A stretch of 64,000 nt of DNA from Earliella scabrosa (Eukaryota; Basidiomycota; Agaricomycetes; Polyporales; Polyporaceae), in the NCBI GenBank assembly GCA_022605405.1, contig JABYQQ010000006.1, forward strand, positions 1,674,001-1,738,000. Direction: 5' to 3'. A program made the translations under genes and the position numbers. This document shows positions 23,100 to 34,532 of the stretch, piece after piece. The first letter of the stretch is position 1. Every line of letters starts with the position of its first letter. The notes under the pieces are model-generated. The model did no database searches. It was not told where the DNA came from and saw nothing but the letters and a program-made list of their open reading frames with translations.

Positions 23100-24884
23100 C
23101 TACTCAATAGGAGACTCCTCGGGGCATTCGGCGTCCTTCCAGTAGAGGTCCGCAAGCTCGCGAAGCTTGTTGTGAATGTGGGCGCTGTTGTACGGCCACC
23201 ACTTCCTGGTCGGCTCTGCGGCGGACCCATACACCACAAGTGGTGCCCAGGCCTTTGTTCGGTCACGATACGCTAGCATGAACTCCAGACCCCCTTGTGG
23301 CTCTGGCGAGACGCGACAGCCAAGATACCAGATGTCGAGCGACATCGGAAACAGTCGGCCGTACAGCGTCAGCTGCTGGAACGGGTCATCGTAGATCTTG
23401 TCCTCGACGATGAGGACGACCTCGTTTAGATGAGTCAGCACTATAAAGTCCGGGATGCCGTGCGGTGCATGTCCTCGCGCCCGTCCAGGGACGATGCGGT
23501 GGAGCGAGTCCTTGGAGATGTCCACGGCCTTCAGTCCTTCGACCGCAAATCCGGAGACATCGGGCGAGACGTTGATGGAGGTAGACGCGTGGCTAGCCAG
23601 CATGGCGGAGTCGTAGGACACGCTGAGACAAAATGGGAAAGCTGGGCGTAGCATGTCGTCGAAGAGCATCTGCTCAACTGCATCAAGATCGTCTGCAGTG
23701 TCATCGTCAGACGTCGCTTCAAACGACAAGGATGCGGGCGCGTTGGATGTGGCTGCGAAAGCTGTGGGGGAAGGTGGTATAACATCGACGTCGACGTGAG
23801 ATAGGGAAGGGCCGTCGCCGGCGAACGAAGTCGTCTCTTCGCCGGAGGTGGCCACGTCCGCGTCAGTTGGGTCGATGGCAAAGTCAGTCTGGCTGACAGA
23901 GGTCAAAGACTTGTCTTGGAGCTCGAGATCTGCAGAGAACAACATGAGTGCGATGTTAGTCAAAACGATATGCATAACACAGTTACTCTGACTTACTCAC
24001 CAAAGTCTGAGGGTATCTCAATTAGCATGTCTGAATCCTCGCCAATCCTGGGTGACAAACTACCCGGAGACCCGCGAGGCGTTGAATGGAAGGCGGTTGC
24101 CCCAACCTCGAACGACAGATCGGACAACTCCTGACGAGCACGCCTGTCCTGCTCCGCAAGCGATTCGTCGTCGGTGGGCGCCTCTCCTTTTTGACTCTCA
24201 AGCCATTGGTGGACGTGCATAGGATAAGGCCCTTCTGTTTGAACAACTCCATCGACCTCCTTTCTCACTCTGTGATGTGGAGCGACTTTGAAGCAGCCCG
24301 ACTCGGGGTAAATCACCTGTAGAAGCGGACCGACAGCGGCGTCAACGCTGGACTCATAGCGTGGGGAGTGTATGTCGCGCATGGTTTCCCACATCCATTT
24401 GGGAATCTGGCGACGGCTGTTGGCCTAATGGGGAGGTGGCCGTCATTAATCATACTGAGCTTTGTTCACTAAGGAGAAGGTCGTACCACATGAACGGCCG
24501 CTAGTCGCTCTTTGATGCTCTTCATTGTCTCAACTACATTGCTTCGAATGTGGCTTTCATCTCTGTCAAGGTCACCTTTAGTTCAAGTGGTTTGCAAAGT
24601 ACCCGGAGAGCCTGCTCGGACTTACGCTCCCTGGTTTCACGGGCTGTCAGCATGAGATCATATCGGACAGTCAATTAGCCCACTCACAAAAGCTCCCAAA
24701 CATTCTTCTAATTTGCTCAGCAGCTCCGGCATGTCTGCATGAAGCCCGCGCAACGGTTTGTGAGGATCGCTGGTTAGAGGTGGATGTGAGGTAAGCATGA
24801 TTACAACATGAAATAAATAACCTGTGCATACATCGGTCGAATTGATATAGGTTCTCCATCTTCTCGTTTTCTCTTGTTCGACAT
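23100..24884 (-). CDS. Unknown protein with PD-(D/E)XK-nuclease-like signature
   Basis: Proposed minus-strand exons are 24,884-24,832, 24,769-24,684, 24,643-24,626, 24,560-24,487, 24,424-24,001 and 23,929-23,100, about 494 residues. The third and fourth exons are small and the donor near 24,683 (GTGGGC) is weak, so the region around residues 40-60 is provisional. The start MSNKRKRED is a basic, nuclear-signal-like stretch. The C-terminal domain has GIPDFIVL (Asp 379) followed after 15 residues by IVEDK (Glu 394, Lys 396), then a helix with QQLTLYGRLF. Asp..Glu-x-Lys is the catalytic pattern of PD-(D/E)XK nucleases. Similar fungal proteins are known only as hypothetical. Activity is an inference from three residues and their spacing. 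Confidence 0.6.
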
Positions 24885-25131
24885 TGCGCAAACGGGTTTA
24901 TGGTTGCAGAATAGATGGATAAGGAGGAGGAGGGGTGCGGTAGTACAGCACCCCGAACTTGGTTACTTCATTTCCAAGCGCTGAGTTATGTAAGCATAAT
25001 TCAACTCCGCTTCGGAATCAGACACGCGAAGGCGCTCATGTTCATTTCGACTGCTGGCGCTCTGGTCAACTCTTCCTCACCGTCCTCGTTCTCTCCTCGC
25101 CACTCACGTTCCTCGACTTGTCTCGTTCACG
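24885..25131. promoter_or_regulatory. Divergent promoter region
   Basis: Only 247 bases separate the start codons of the nuclease-like gene (minus) and the first small paralog (plus). Shared control of the two genes is possible. No clear TATA box is seen; the right half is CT-rich, as is common upstream of fungal start codons. Confidence 0.35.
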
Positions 25132-25841
25132 ATGTCTTCCGCACCCAAACAGCGCAGAGTGCTTCTACGCGACCAACCTGTCGATATCTTCGTCGCGGGC
25201 TATCTCCTGACCAAAGACATGGTCAAGCACCTGTGCCTTCTCGCGTACGGCGCGACTCAGGCAGACATTGACCACTTCGGCGCCCTCGACTTTGCCGCAC
25301 TCTACTACTCGGAACGCGACGTCATCGAATCCCCATCCCTCATTCCAGTCACCTACTACAATCACTCCAACACGATCGAGGACGGTTGGCTTCTGCCCGG
25401 AAGGGCCGCGTTCCACAGTCCCCGCGTGTCACCTCCCAAGCTCGAGTACGACAAAGCAACCAAAGCATATCTGGATCAATGGCTTCCTCCGCACCTCCTG
25501 AAGAGAGACGAGTTCAAGGGCATTCGCTACGTTCAAACACCATGGCCTCGTGGTGTCGTGCGTGCGTGTCACCCGTTCATTGCCTTTACACCGAGCTGGT
25601 TACTGATGCTCCTCTCTAGCACTGGGTGCTATCCGCACGAGAGCTACTCTGATGTCCAAGAAGCACCGTGCCATCCACGATGAGCACCAGAAAGCTTGGC
25701 TCAAATATATGGAGGACAGCGGAGTGTCGAATCCTGTCATCGTACGTGTAACCATGTTTCACCTTGCTCCTTCCGTAACTCATGTGCGCTTGGCGTTTGT
25801 CCCAGCCTCCCCCATTCCCCGTCTCATGGCATCTCGAGTGA
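25132..25841 (+). CDS. Unknown ~195-residue protein, paralog G1
   Basis: Exons 25,132-25,561, 25,620-25,741 and 25,806-25,841 join to 195 residues. The exon layout (about 430, 122 and 36-48 bases) is the same in paralogs G2 and G3. Shared blocks are the N-terminal DIFVAGYLLTKDMVKHLCLL, AYGATQAD, WLLPGRAAF with the following SP, AYLDQWLPPHLL, RYVQTPWPRG and the C-terminal tail PPPFPVSWHLE. There is no signal peptide and no long hydrophobic segment. I do not recognise the family. It is the most diverged of the three copies here. Confidence 0.75.
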
Positions 25842-26243
25842 GCGGCCTACCTCCTCGTTCCCTCTCCCCGCCGACCCGCCCCGACCCGATCACCTTGCTC
25901 TGCGGAATCATCCGTCCATCGCTGTGGCACGCTATCATGACAGCCCGGTGTACGGAAGTGACGCGTTATCACCCGCTCCACGAGTGCGCCTTGACGCGCT
26001 CTCGCTCTTTCTCATGATGGCCGACCATCTGTACTAGTACATATCTATCATGTATGTATCGCACAACATTCTCCACGTGTATCATAGCCCAACGCTTCTC
26101 GTCTCGTTTCACCTCATCAATTAGCTTCGTCCTGCTATTGTCCCGTCGAGATCATGCTGGGCATCTACAGGCTAGTCAGGGGACGACACCTTTGTGCCCC
26201 GCCCTTAGTATGAGGGTGGCGTATGTTGATGAGAAGTTCGGTC

Positions 26244-27764
26244 GCGTATGCTTTAGCTGAGCATAAGAGTATCCTGTATGTAAGTATTGCTTGCGGCCTT
26301 GTTCAGGATGGACCAGCCTGGGTTGGACGTGGACTCAGGGTGGACTGTGAGAGGCGACCGCCGGCGACCTTGCTAATCAGACGAGCGAGTGCAGAATCAA
26401 CGAGCATTTCGGAATGTCTACATGTTTCAGGAGAGAGGGCAAGGGAGAGCAGAACAAGGGTAAGAAGGCCTAGACCTTAGGGCCGGGCCGGTTTTGGGAA
26501 ACATGGGCGCTACTCCAAAGATCGTCCACTCGCGCTGTTAACATGTTAACGTTGAACCACCGTGACCACGCGTCTTCAGTACTAGTCACACGCCATGGCT
26601 TCCTCCTCTCAATCCTCCCCAAGCAGACTCACTATCGACATCTGCGTCTCAGGTTACATACTCACCGAGAAGATGGTTAGGCATCTCTGTCTCCTCCAGT
26701 ACGGTGCCACCGAGGCCCAACTCGACAGTCGTGGCGTCATCACCTACTCCGTTCTTTACTTCGAGAAGCGCAAGGCAGTCGATGCCCCATACTTCATTCC
26801 ACTCACGTTCCACGATCGCGACGATCCAAACGACACCAAGGACTTGTGGCTCCTACCGGGCAAGGCCGCGTTCTTCAGCCCTGGGGTGACCCCTCCCAAT
26901 TTGCCGCTCGATAAGGAGACGAAGGCGTATCTGGATCATTGGTTCCCTCCTAAGCTCTTGGGAATGAAAGAATTCCGGGGTCTCCGTTACATTCAGACCA
27001 TCTGGCCTCGAGGTCTCTTGCGTGCGTTCACACTTCTCCCCTCAGACCGTCGCTGAGTTCGTCACTGATGTGCACCCATTACAGCCATCGGTATCATCGG
27101 CACGAAGATGAAGCTCATCGTCAAGAGGCATCGCGTCGCGTACAAACAGCTTCAGCGCGACTGGATTGAGCGGATGAAGTCCAAGGGAGTCGAGAACCCC
27201 GTGATGGTACGTACGCGTGGTGATTAGACAACATCGTTGTTACTCACGTACGTCATGGGCAGCCGCCTTTATTCCCTGTATCATGGCATCTCGCACTTCC
27301 ACGATGCTAGACATCCAGCTTGTGCGTACAGTCTGAACCTCTCGCAGCTCTCGCTCTCTCATTCGTTCTTAGCTCACTTGACAGCCCTTCAGCCTTATTC
27401 CTCGTCACGACTCGCAAGCGCACGGCGTCTTGGAGGCTGTCTCCTTGCGCAGCCCTCAATCAGGATCCCGGGTTAATCGGCGCGTGCTCCATATCGTCGC
27501 CGCCGGCACGACTTGCTCTGTATGCGTACCAACGCGCTCACTCTCTCCTTTACGTTCTAGCATCTCATACGATCGGACACGGCATGTACTCATAGTCATT
27601 TGTATCATAGACATCATCGACATCACCTATTTCTTTCGCGCATTTGCTATCCTCGCTAATCATAGTTCCCTCTGCTGCGACCACTCGTCGACTCTCGATA
27701 GGAGTCTTGTCGTTCTATTGCGTCAGGTGCGTGTCTATCGATGTCGTTTTACTTGTCAATGGCT
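26244..27764. repeat. 1.5-kb duplicated segment, left copy
   Basis: Near-identical to 34,533-36,075. It covers the promoter region (with CTTAGGGCCGGGCCGG about 100-120 bases before the ATG), all of paralog G2 and about 450 bases after it. Both ends are abrupt, which suggests a recent segmental copy. Differences are mainly small indels in non-coding parts. Confidence 0.85.
26595..27310 (+). CDS. Unknown ~198-residue protein, paralog G2
   Basis: Exons 26,595-27,021, 27,085-27,206 and 27,263-27,310 join to 198 residues. Blocks match G1 and G3: DICVSGYILTEKMVRHLCLL, QYGATEAQL, WLLPGKAAFFSPGVTPP, AYLDHWFPPKLLG, RYIQTIWPRGLL, a basic helix KLIVKRHRVAYKQLQRDW and the tail PPLFPVSWHLALP. Relative to G3 the stop codon is slightly later. 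The copies differ at only a few residues. The second exon's basic helix could bind a nucleic acid or a partner; that is a guess. Confidence 0.8.
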
Positions 27765-27993
27765 CTTCTCCTCCTGCCGCTCGTGCAGCTCCGCCCGCTT
27801 GGTAAGGTCGAGTGTGGTGCGCCCGTGAACCACGGCGAACTCCTCCGAGACTCTCACGCACAGCGTGCACGAGCGCATCTCTGTCGGGTTCAGGAGCGAC
27901 TCGCTCAGCACGGAGTTGGCGGTGGGCCGGACGAGGTCGAGGGTGGGGAGGTGCCCGTTTTGTGGGTAGGTCAGATTCAGGTCGACCTGGAAG
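27756..27993 (-). pseudogene. Orphan coding exon, minus strand
   Basis: A TATGCAG acceptor leads into a frame with clear coding bias: FQVDLNLTYPQNGHLPTLD, then SVLSESLLNPTEMRSC and EEFAVVHGRTTLDLT, ending in a stop inside the border of the duplicated segment. No upstream exon can be found on the minus strand. The part just right of it reads as coding on the opposite strand. I interpret it as the 3' remnant of a gene cut by rearrangement. The family is not recognised. Confidence 0.4.
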
Positions 27994-28049
27994 CTGCATA
28001 CAAGCACAAGACGCGTTGAGCACGTGGACCTGTAGAGCCCTAGCGGCAT

Positions 28050-28301
28050 GTGAGCGTGTATAAGAACTTAAAGAAACACCACGGCGACCACGCACACCTC
28101 GTCGCTGTTGTCCCCACCCATACTTATGTAATCTGCTCGGTCTTCTTGCACCGAACGACTCACCCGTATGCGTTCGACGACCTCAACCTGCTGTGCATTG
28201 ACTACCACCTGCCGACGCAAAGCAACCACACTCGAGGCGTGCGGTTCGCCATGACTTTGACATTCTCAGGAGGATGCGGCACCGCTTCGCGCAGGTTATA
28301 A
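28050..28301 (+). pseudogene. Orphan coding exon, plus strand
   Basis: An open frame with strong coding bias contains HAHLVAVVPTHTYVICSVF, RTTHPYAFDDLNLLCIDYHL and GVRFAMTLTFS. No joining exon upstream or downstream is evident and it ends 54 bases before the 3' end of DUF6535 paralog C. It may be another piece of the same broken gene as the neighbouring minus-strand exon, inverted, or a separate remnant. Confidence 0.35.
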
Positions 28302-28354
28302 AATATACGTGACATGAGTCGCTTGACCAAGCTCTGTAGAAGTGGTACTCCGGA

Positions 28355-30637
28355 TCATCGAATCTTCACCGTCAGTCCCTCCGATGTACCAGCTGTATTG
28401 GAGGAAGCATGAGTGAAGGATGACAACTCGTCTAGAATATAACTAACGTTATGCGATTGCGAACCTTGTAGGAGGCGCAGCATGCCCAAAGTAGGACGAA
28501 TCTCGTCGAGCCCAGAAGGTACTAGATAGCTTTCAACCTGTTGGAGATCCATCGAAGGCATTGGCCACGCCCGCTCTACTGCAGACCAAGTACTCTCCAG
28601 TGTCGCAGGAAGAGAGTCCGGAACGGCAGCTCGAGCCGTTCCGCTTCTGTAGACCAGTGCCAGAGGCTCGACGATCCACTCGACCAGTATTCCTGCCAGC
28701 CAATGCGGGACGATACCAGCCCATTCGCTAGGCCCGATTCCGTCCATTGTTACCAGATACTCCGGCTCCAGCCTTGCCCAGTCTTGTTCCTGGAGGAGCT
28801 CTTCCAGGCGGCACAGAACGCGCCGGGAGATATTGGATATCGACTCGAGTTGTTTAGCAGATATGCGACTGTTGTTGAAAGTTCTGGATAGGCATAGAAG
28901 GACGCATCGTCCCGCTCGCAGCCACGCCTTCATGTTCTTGAACGTGTACCCCTCGTGCCTCCAGTGGCGTAGCCTCCAGTCGGATACCGCAAGAACTGAT
29001 GTCTGGTTAGCATCGAACAATGCAAGACTTGGCATTTGACACGTACCGTTACGGATGACGTTATAAGATGCTTGCTCCTGTTCCACGACATCAGCATGGA
29101 TCCAATATACGGCGACCTTATCGCTCGCCGTCCAGGCTAGTGTGTCGTTCCCAATCGCCAAGGGGCTCATGGTCGAGATGAACATTTCCGGTCGGCAACG
29201 AGGAGGGTCGACATGCGTCACAAATTTGTCCAAGATAGACCTGGTGTAGTCCCTCCAATGGCAATCTCGGTCGTTCTCGTGCACAAGCAGCATCTGGCGT
29301 GCTGCATACAACACGGACAACTCCAGTCTCTTGATATTTTGAAGCCAATACCGCTCTCCTGGAGTAGACATCCCACCCCAGTGCTCGTCACAGACCGTCC
29401 AGATGTCCTGGAGCGCGGGATAGAGTTGGTCGTGAGGAAGGTCGGATAGGACGATATGAAGATGTTCGATGAAAGTGGGAGAGAGGGTGATCGAATACGC
29501 CGTAGTGAAGATGCTACGGTCGAGTCTACTGGTATCTTGCGCGATGGTGACATGATCCCGTCCTTGCCATGTGGGGATCTCTTGGCTGTAGCTGATGAGA
29601 CTCCACGCGCGGCAGGTTAGAGTCCGTGTATCGAGGCTGCGCGAGAGCCTGATAGCCAACCCCCAGAGCACCTTGAAAAGGCTTGCAGCGGCTCGCTTGA
29701 CCGTGTTATAGAGTACTCGAACCGCCATGTACACCGCAGATGCTTGGGGGGAGCGATAACAGCAGTCCCATCTGACGACGGGCATGACTGTCACGAGGAT
29801 CCAGAATGCGAAGAGGATTCCGACAAGCGACGAGGTCACAGTGGCAACTGTGTCATGTAGACCCCACAGTAATACCACCAGCCCAATGAGGAAGAGGAAC
29901 AGAGCAATTTGTAGAAGGATTGGGAGGGTAGCGACAATTGTCCCCACATGCCACTTGAGCAATCCACTCAAATGGTATTGTCGACGTCGCGCGACTTCGC
30001 GCGAAGTCCCCGAGAGACCTAGTGTCGCGTGTCGAAGCCACTGCTTCACGATCAGCGCAACGGAAGCCGACGCCAGACTGAAAACCAGGCTCGCAAACCA
30101 CAGAGAATTGAGCCACACGGCTGAGAGAGGGGGATCGAAGGTGGACTGGTCGTTGATCAGAGGTTGAGCGGTACGAGTGGAGTTGGCGAACGGAGGGTCG
30201 ATAGAAAAGCTATTGAGCTGCGCCGAAATTTGCCGCAGAACGGCGAGGGTGGTGTCCGAAGGCGCAGCTTGCAAGAGTGGGTACGATTCGATAATGAAGG
30301 CTGTCAGGACAGCCGAGAATAGTCCTGCCTGGTCAGAAGTCAGTACATTCAATTTCCCGCAGCGCAGACAATTAGAGATATTGAAGGAACGTACATAGAC
30401 GAGAAGCGTGTCCATCTCTTCCTTCCAGCGCACGACAAGCCCGTCGTAGTACCTGCTCACCACCTCAGCTGCATCCGACCAGACTTCTTCCTTCTCTTGT
30501 TGAGTAAACTCTTGCTTGAACAACTGCTGCAGCTCCTGCGACAACCGGGAAGTCAATCGCTGGCCACACTGGCACCAGAGCTGCGCTATACTCACCTCTG
30601 GGGTAGGGAATTTCCAGTCATCGTCGAGGCCAACCAT
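28355..30637 (-). CDS. DUF6535 membrane protein, paralog C
   Basis: Minus-strand exons 30,637-30,596, 30,535-30,395, 30,328-29,047 and 28,995-28,355 join to 701 residues. It has MVGLDDDWKFPTPE, the 47-residue exon with EVWSDAAEVV and MDTLLVY, AGLFSAVLTAFIIESYPLLQ, four hydrophobic segments and RWDCCYRSPQA, then the soluble region with PEIPTW-like and WTASDKVAVYW blocks. All three introns (60, 66 and 51 bases) are multiples of three without stop codons, so the unspliced frame is also open for 760 codons. Intron positions match A, B and D, which is why splicing is preferred. Function unknown. Confidence 0.85.
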   Translation of the reverse strand: MVGLDDDWKFPTPEVSIAQLWCQCGQRLTSRLSQELQQLFKQEFTQQEKEEVWSDAAEVVSRYYDGLVVRWKEEMDTLLVYVRSFNISNCLRCGKLNVLTSDQAGLFSAVLTAFIIESYPLLQAAPSDTTLAVLRQISAQLNSFSIDPPFANSTRTAQPLINDQSTFDPPLSAVWLNSLWFASLVFSLASASVALIVKQWLRHATLGLSGTSREVARRRQYHLSGLLKWHVGTIVATLPILLQIALFLFLIGLVVLLWGLHDTVATVTSSLVGILFAFWILVTVMPVVRWDCCYRSPQASAVYMAVRVLYNTVKRAAASLFKVLWGLAIRLSRSLDTRTLTCRAWSLISYSQEIPTWQGRDHVTIAQDTSRLDRSIFTTAYSITLSPTFIEHLHIVLSDLPHDQLYPALQDIWTVCDEHWGGMSTPGERYWLQNIKRLELSVLYAARQMLLVHENDRDCHWRDYTRSILDKFVTHVDPPRCRPEMFISTMSPLAIGNDTLAWTASDKVAVYWIHADVVEQEQASYNVIRNGTCQMPSLALFDANQTSVLAVSDWRLRHWRHEGYTFKNMKAWLRAGRCVLLCLSRTFNNSRISAKQLESISNISRRVLCRLEELLQEQDWARLEPEYLVTMDGIGPSEWAGIVPHWLAGILVEWIVEPLALVYRSGTARAAVPDSLPATLESTWSAVERAWPMPSMDLQQVESYLVPSGLDEIRPTLGMLRLLQGSQSHNVSYILDELSSFTHASSNTAGTSEGLTVKIR

Positions 30638-31668
30638 TCTGTCGCGGTGAAAACAACGGCTGAACGCCTATGTGGGAGGACCTCCTTGGAATCCGACTTG
30701 CGTGGCTTCGGGCGGTGCGCGAGAATATGTACATACAATCTTGGCGCTGTAGTGGGGGACTGGATGGTGAACGCGTTGTCGCACCTCAGCGGGCATCATC
30801 GCCAGTCACGATCGCCATACCATTAGGAGAATAGAAGAATCACACAGCTCCGGTGAGGCCGTAGCAGTATACAACGGACAATATCACGAATATAGACTTG
30901 TCATGCTACGTGGCAAGCTACAACTCATGAAGCTCTCGCTGCTTGAAGGGTGAATGGGAGACCCGATGGAGAATGGCATAGCATAGCATACTGAAGGACA
31001 GACAACACGTAATACGTCCTGGAACATACCGTTCAAGGAGACATTCTCGGGGATGTACAACTCTTTGCCAGGTCGACTTCCCTTCCGCAACCCTTCCATG
31101 CTCAAGATCAACTTCGACATAACCCGCATCTTGCTTCGAAAGTCGGGGCATAGCGTTTGCTATACAGGTTGAGTTGAGAGGTGACTGGCCAGGGTCAGAC
31201 GACAGCAGTTGGATGTAACAATGGAGTCGACATCGAGGGCAGCGAGTGACAGGAGGGCCGAGGCTGAGAGACGGACAGAATAGTTGGAAAGCCGAAAGAG
31301 CTACCCGGACTGGCAAGTGGGAGAAGAGGAACATTGAAGGCGGAAGATCTGGGCAGTCGACGATGTGGTCGCGGTGCAAGGTTGGTCTAACGAGCGTCTA
31401 TGCAGTCCGTGGTTTCTCCCTTTCAGACTGCCGCCGTTGTTCTCTACAATAACATTATTCTCTAGACACGGTGTACTGTAAAGTTGATGAAGGACCCCTC
31501 CTACAACGAGAAGACTATCTCATGGTTCTAGCTCATTGTTCTAGCTCATGTCTTGTGCGCGCTGGGCACCAGCTATGTGACCTGTCAGGAGTATAGTTCA
31601 AGGAGGACGCCGTCAGTAAGTCCGCATGACTCTAGATACGAGATGGAACGTACGATACGGACAGTCTC
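30638..31668. other. Spacer between paralogs C and D
   Basis: The part next to 30,638 should hold the promoter of C. Short open frames are present but lack motifs and splice partners. No repeat of the neighbouring genes is visible. No further feature is supported. Confidence 0.4.
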
Positions 31669-33896
31669 CTATCTCTCCGGCACGTCGTCCAGGAGGGGGA
31701 GAAGATCGGCCAATTCTCGGTGGATAGACTCGAGACCACTACGAGCATACAGCTGAATCCCGTGGTCTGTCTGGAGGTCAAGCGGAGAAGGGAACTCGCG
31801 CGTAACAGCTGCCCAGGTCTGCTGCATGGTCAACGCCAAAGAACGTGGGATTGCATGGCGAATCTGCTCGTTCTCGTGAACAGCCGTGACTGGCTTGATG
31901 ACCAACTCGACGAGCAGGTGAGACAGTCGATGCGGCAAGGCACCTGGCCACTGTCTGTCCTGTCGACCTTGCATCATCCCGATGGATTCCGGCTCGATCC
32001 GCGCCCACATCGTATTCTGTGCGAGGAGCAAGGTCTCGAAGTCGAGCAGAATGCTCCGGGCTGTCGTGCAGATCACCTCCAGCTCCGGGACAGATATGTT
32101 GCGATTCACTGCGGCCCTGGTGACGCACAGCAGAACACATCGAGTCGCTCTCAGCCATTTCAAGAGGTTATCGAATGTGTATCCTTCTTCCCGCCAGTTC
32201 TGGAGTCTCCATTGGGACACTGCGAGCACTGAAATGCAAAACGCACGCGTAAGCCTGAGTGTACGAGTATTCGACGATACGGTAAGCATGCACGTACCAC
32301 TACGTATCGCTGAGTAGGAGGCTGGCTTCTTCTCTGGGGTCTTCGCGTGGACCCAATATCCGGCAATGCGGTCACTTGCCCCCCACGCCAGGTCGTCGTT
32401 TCCGTGAGACAACGGTGCGAGAGTAGAGATGAACATCTCTAGTCCGCATCGGAAGTGTGCTGCCCGTGTGTCGATGATCTTGTCCAGGATCGACTTCGTG
32501 CGCTGCCTCCACTGGTCGTCCCTCTCGTGTTCATCGACCGTGAGCATATAGCGTACGCCGTACAAAGCAGCCAATTCCACCCTGTCGACGTTCTTGTACC
32601 ATCGCAGTCGTCCCGGGCTGTCGGGACCACCCCAATGCTGCTCGCAGGCTGCGTAGATATCTTGTAGAAGTGAACCGAGTTGATCGCGTGGGAGCTCGGA
32701 GAAGACGACGTGCATGCGATCGAGGTACGTCGTAGCAAGTGTGGTCGAATACGCTGTTGTTATGATCCCGCGGTCAAGTATCCCAGAGTCCCGAGCGATC
32801 GTTAACCGGTCGTGTCCGTGCCACGTTGGTATCTCTGGAATGTTGCTTCGTATCCATAGGAGGATACTCAACGGGAGCGACTTGAAACCAGCGCTCCCAA
32901 TGGACCGGGCATGCATCCTCCAGAGCAGGTAGACCAGACGATAACAGGTTGACCTGAACGGGTTCCAGAAAAAGCGTAGGAGGTTGTAGAACGCCGATGT
33001 TTGGGGTGAGCGGTAACAGCAGTCCCATCGGACAACCGGGAGCACCGTCACAACGATGTGGAAGAGAAAGAGGGATGCAACGAGCAATGATGTTACTGCC
33101 GCAACAACAGTGTGGACCTGCCACAACAAGATGATGACTCCAGCAAGGAAGAGTCCGAGAGCGATCTGTAGAAGGATGGGCAGAGTACTGATAATGGCTA
33201 CAACGCGCCATTTGAGGAGAGCGTTCAGACGAAGTTGTCGCAAACGCCCGCCGTCCCGCGATGTTCCTGTGATCCCGGATGACGCTTCCCGCAGCCATTG
33301 CTTGACGATGAGGGCAATCGATGCAGATCCCAGGCTGCATACGAGGCCGGAGAACCACAGAGTGTTGAGCCACACTGCGAAGAGAGGCGCGGTGAAGACG
33401 GGATCGACGCCCGGAAGCGATTGAGCAGAATGGGTAGCGTTCACGAAACGCGGAGTTACTGAGAAGCTTCTGAGTTGCGCGGAAATTTCCCGCAGCGTGG
33501 CGAGGGTCGCATCGGTCGAGGAAGGCTGGAGGAGCTGATAGGATTGGACGTTGAACGCAGTCAGGGCAGCCGAGAACAACCCCGCCTATACAATCAGTCG
33601 TATCAGCGGATATCTCGCCAACCCGGCCCATACTAAGAACGAGGAGAGAGACATACGTAGACAAGGAGCGTGTCAATCTCTTCCTTCCAGCGTACGATGA
33701 GCTCGTCGTAGTATTTGCTCATCACCTGGGCCGTGTTCGACCAGACTTCTTCCTTCTCTTCCCGAGTGAACTCCTGTAGGAGCTCCTGCTTCAGCTCCTA
33801 CGACGATCAGGGAGTCAGTCACTGGCCGCACCAGAGCTATGCAACACTCACCTGAGGTGTAGGAAATCTCCAGTCGCCATCGCATCCAGTCGTCAT
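31669..33896 (-). CDS. DUF6535 membrane protein, paralog D
   Basis: Minus-strand exons 33,896-33,852, 33,797-33,657, 33,585-32,298 and 32,228-31,669 join to 677 residues. Family blocks: GDWRFPTPQ, EVWSNTAQVM, IDTLLVY, AGLFSAALTAFNVQSYQLLQ, four hydrophobic segments, RWDCCYRSPQT, and the C-terminal VLAVSQWRLQNWREEGYTF that starts the last exon. The main exon is 6 bases longer than in A and C. The last intron (69 bases) is a multiple of three without a stop. It is transcribed in the same direction as C, about 1 kb away. Confidence 0.85.
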
Positions 33897-34532
33897 CTAG
33901 TACTTTGGCTGGAACAAGTTGGAATGCAAGTCGCGTTTTTGCTACTAGTCGCGAACAAGGGAAGGAAGCACCCTTGTGAGTAGCTTGAGGGAATCAGATG
34001 TGGGCGGACGTACGTGGAATCCGAGTAGACCTTCGGGCCACAAGTGAGCTATGGCTCGCGGCTGTGCATGAGAGTAACTGTACACAGTGAGAATAGCGGC
34101 AGAGCCACAACCTGATGGCAGTCCTACCCTTTGTTACAATAAGAGATACAAACGCCCAGGGCCGACGCGAGAACCAGCTTGCGCGGGAGGACGACAGCAA
34201 ACGACGGATATATGACGAGTATGAGTAATGAAAGTGACATGCTACATGGAGCTGAGCTGCACGTACAACTCGGGCTACATAGAGGCCAGCGTGGGTGCGT
34301 GCAGGAGAGAATGGGGAAGACAAGGGCGGGCATTGGGGCCAGACATGATATGACGATGAACGATGACCGGCTGCATACCTTCGATCACTACTTCCCAATC
34401 CCCCTTAACTTGCGTACCACATCAGTGTGCTCGAGCCTCGATGACGTTGTGCACCTCTCGCCCTCAAGATGGACATTAGTGAGAGTAAGGCCGTTCTTCC
34501 GGGTCTTCTGGTGCTTCATAAGTCAAGGCACG
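33897..34532. other. Spacer upstream of paralog D
   Basis: It should hold the promoter of D. No coding frame is supported and no repeat is recognised until the duplicated segment begins at about 34,533. Confidence 0.35.

Noticed and set aside
32774..33676. 300-codon minus-strand open frame
   Set aside because: Overlaps DUF6535 paralog D in another frame of the same strand and has no motifs.
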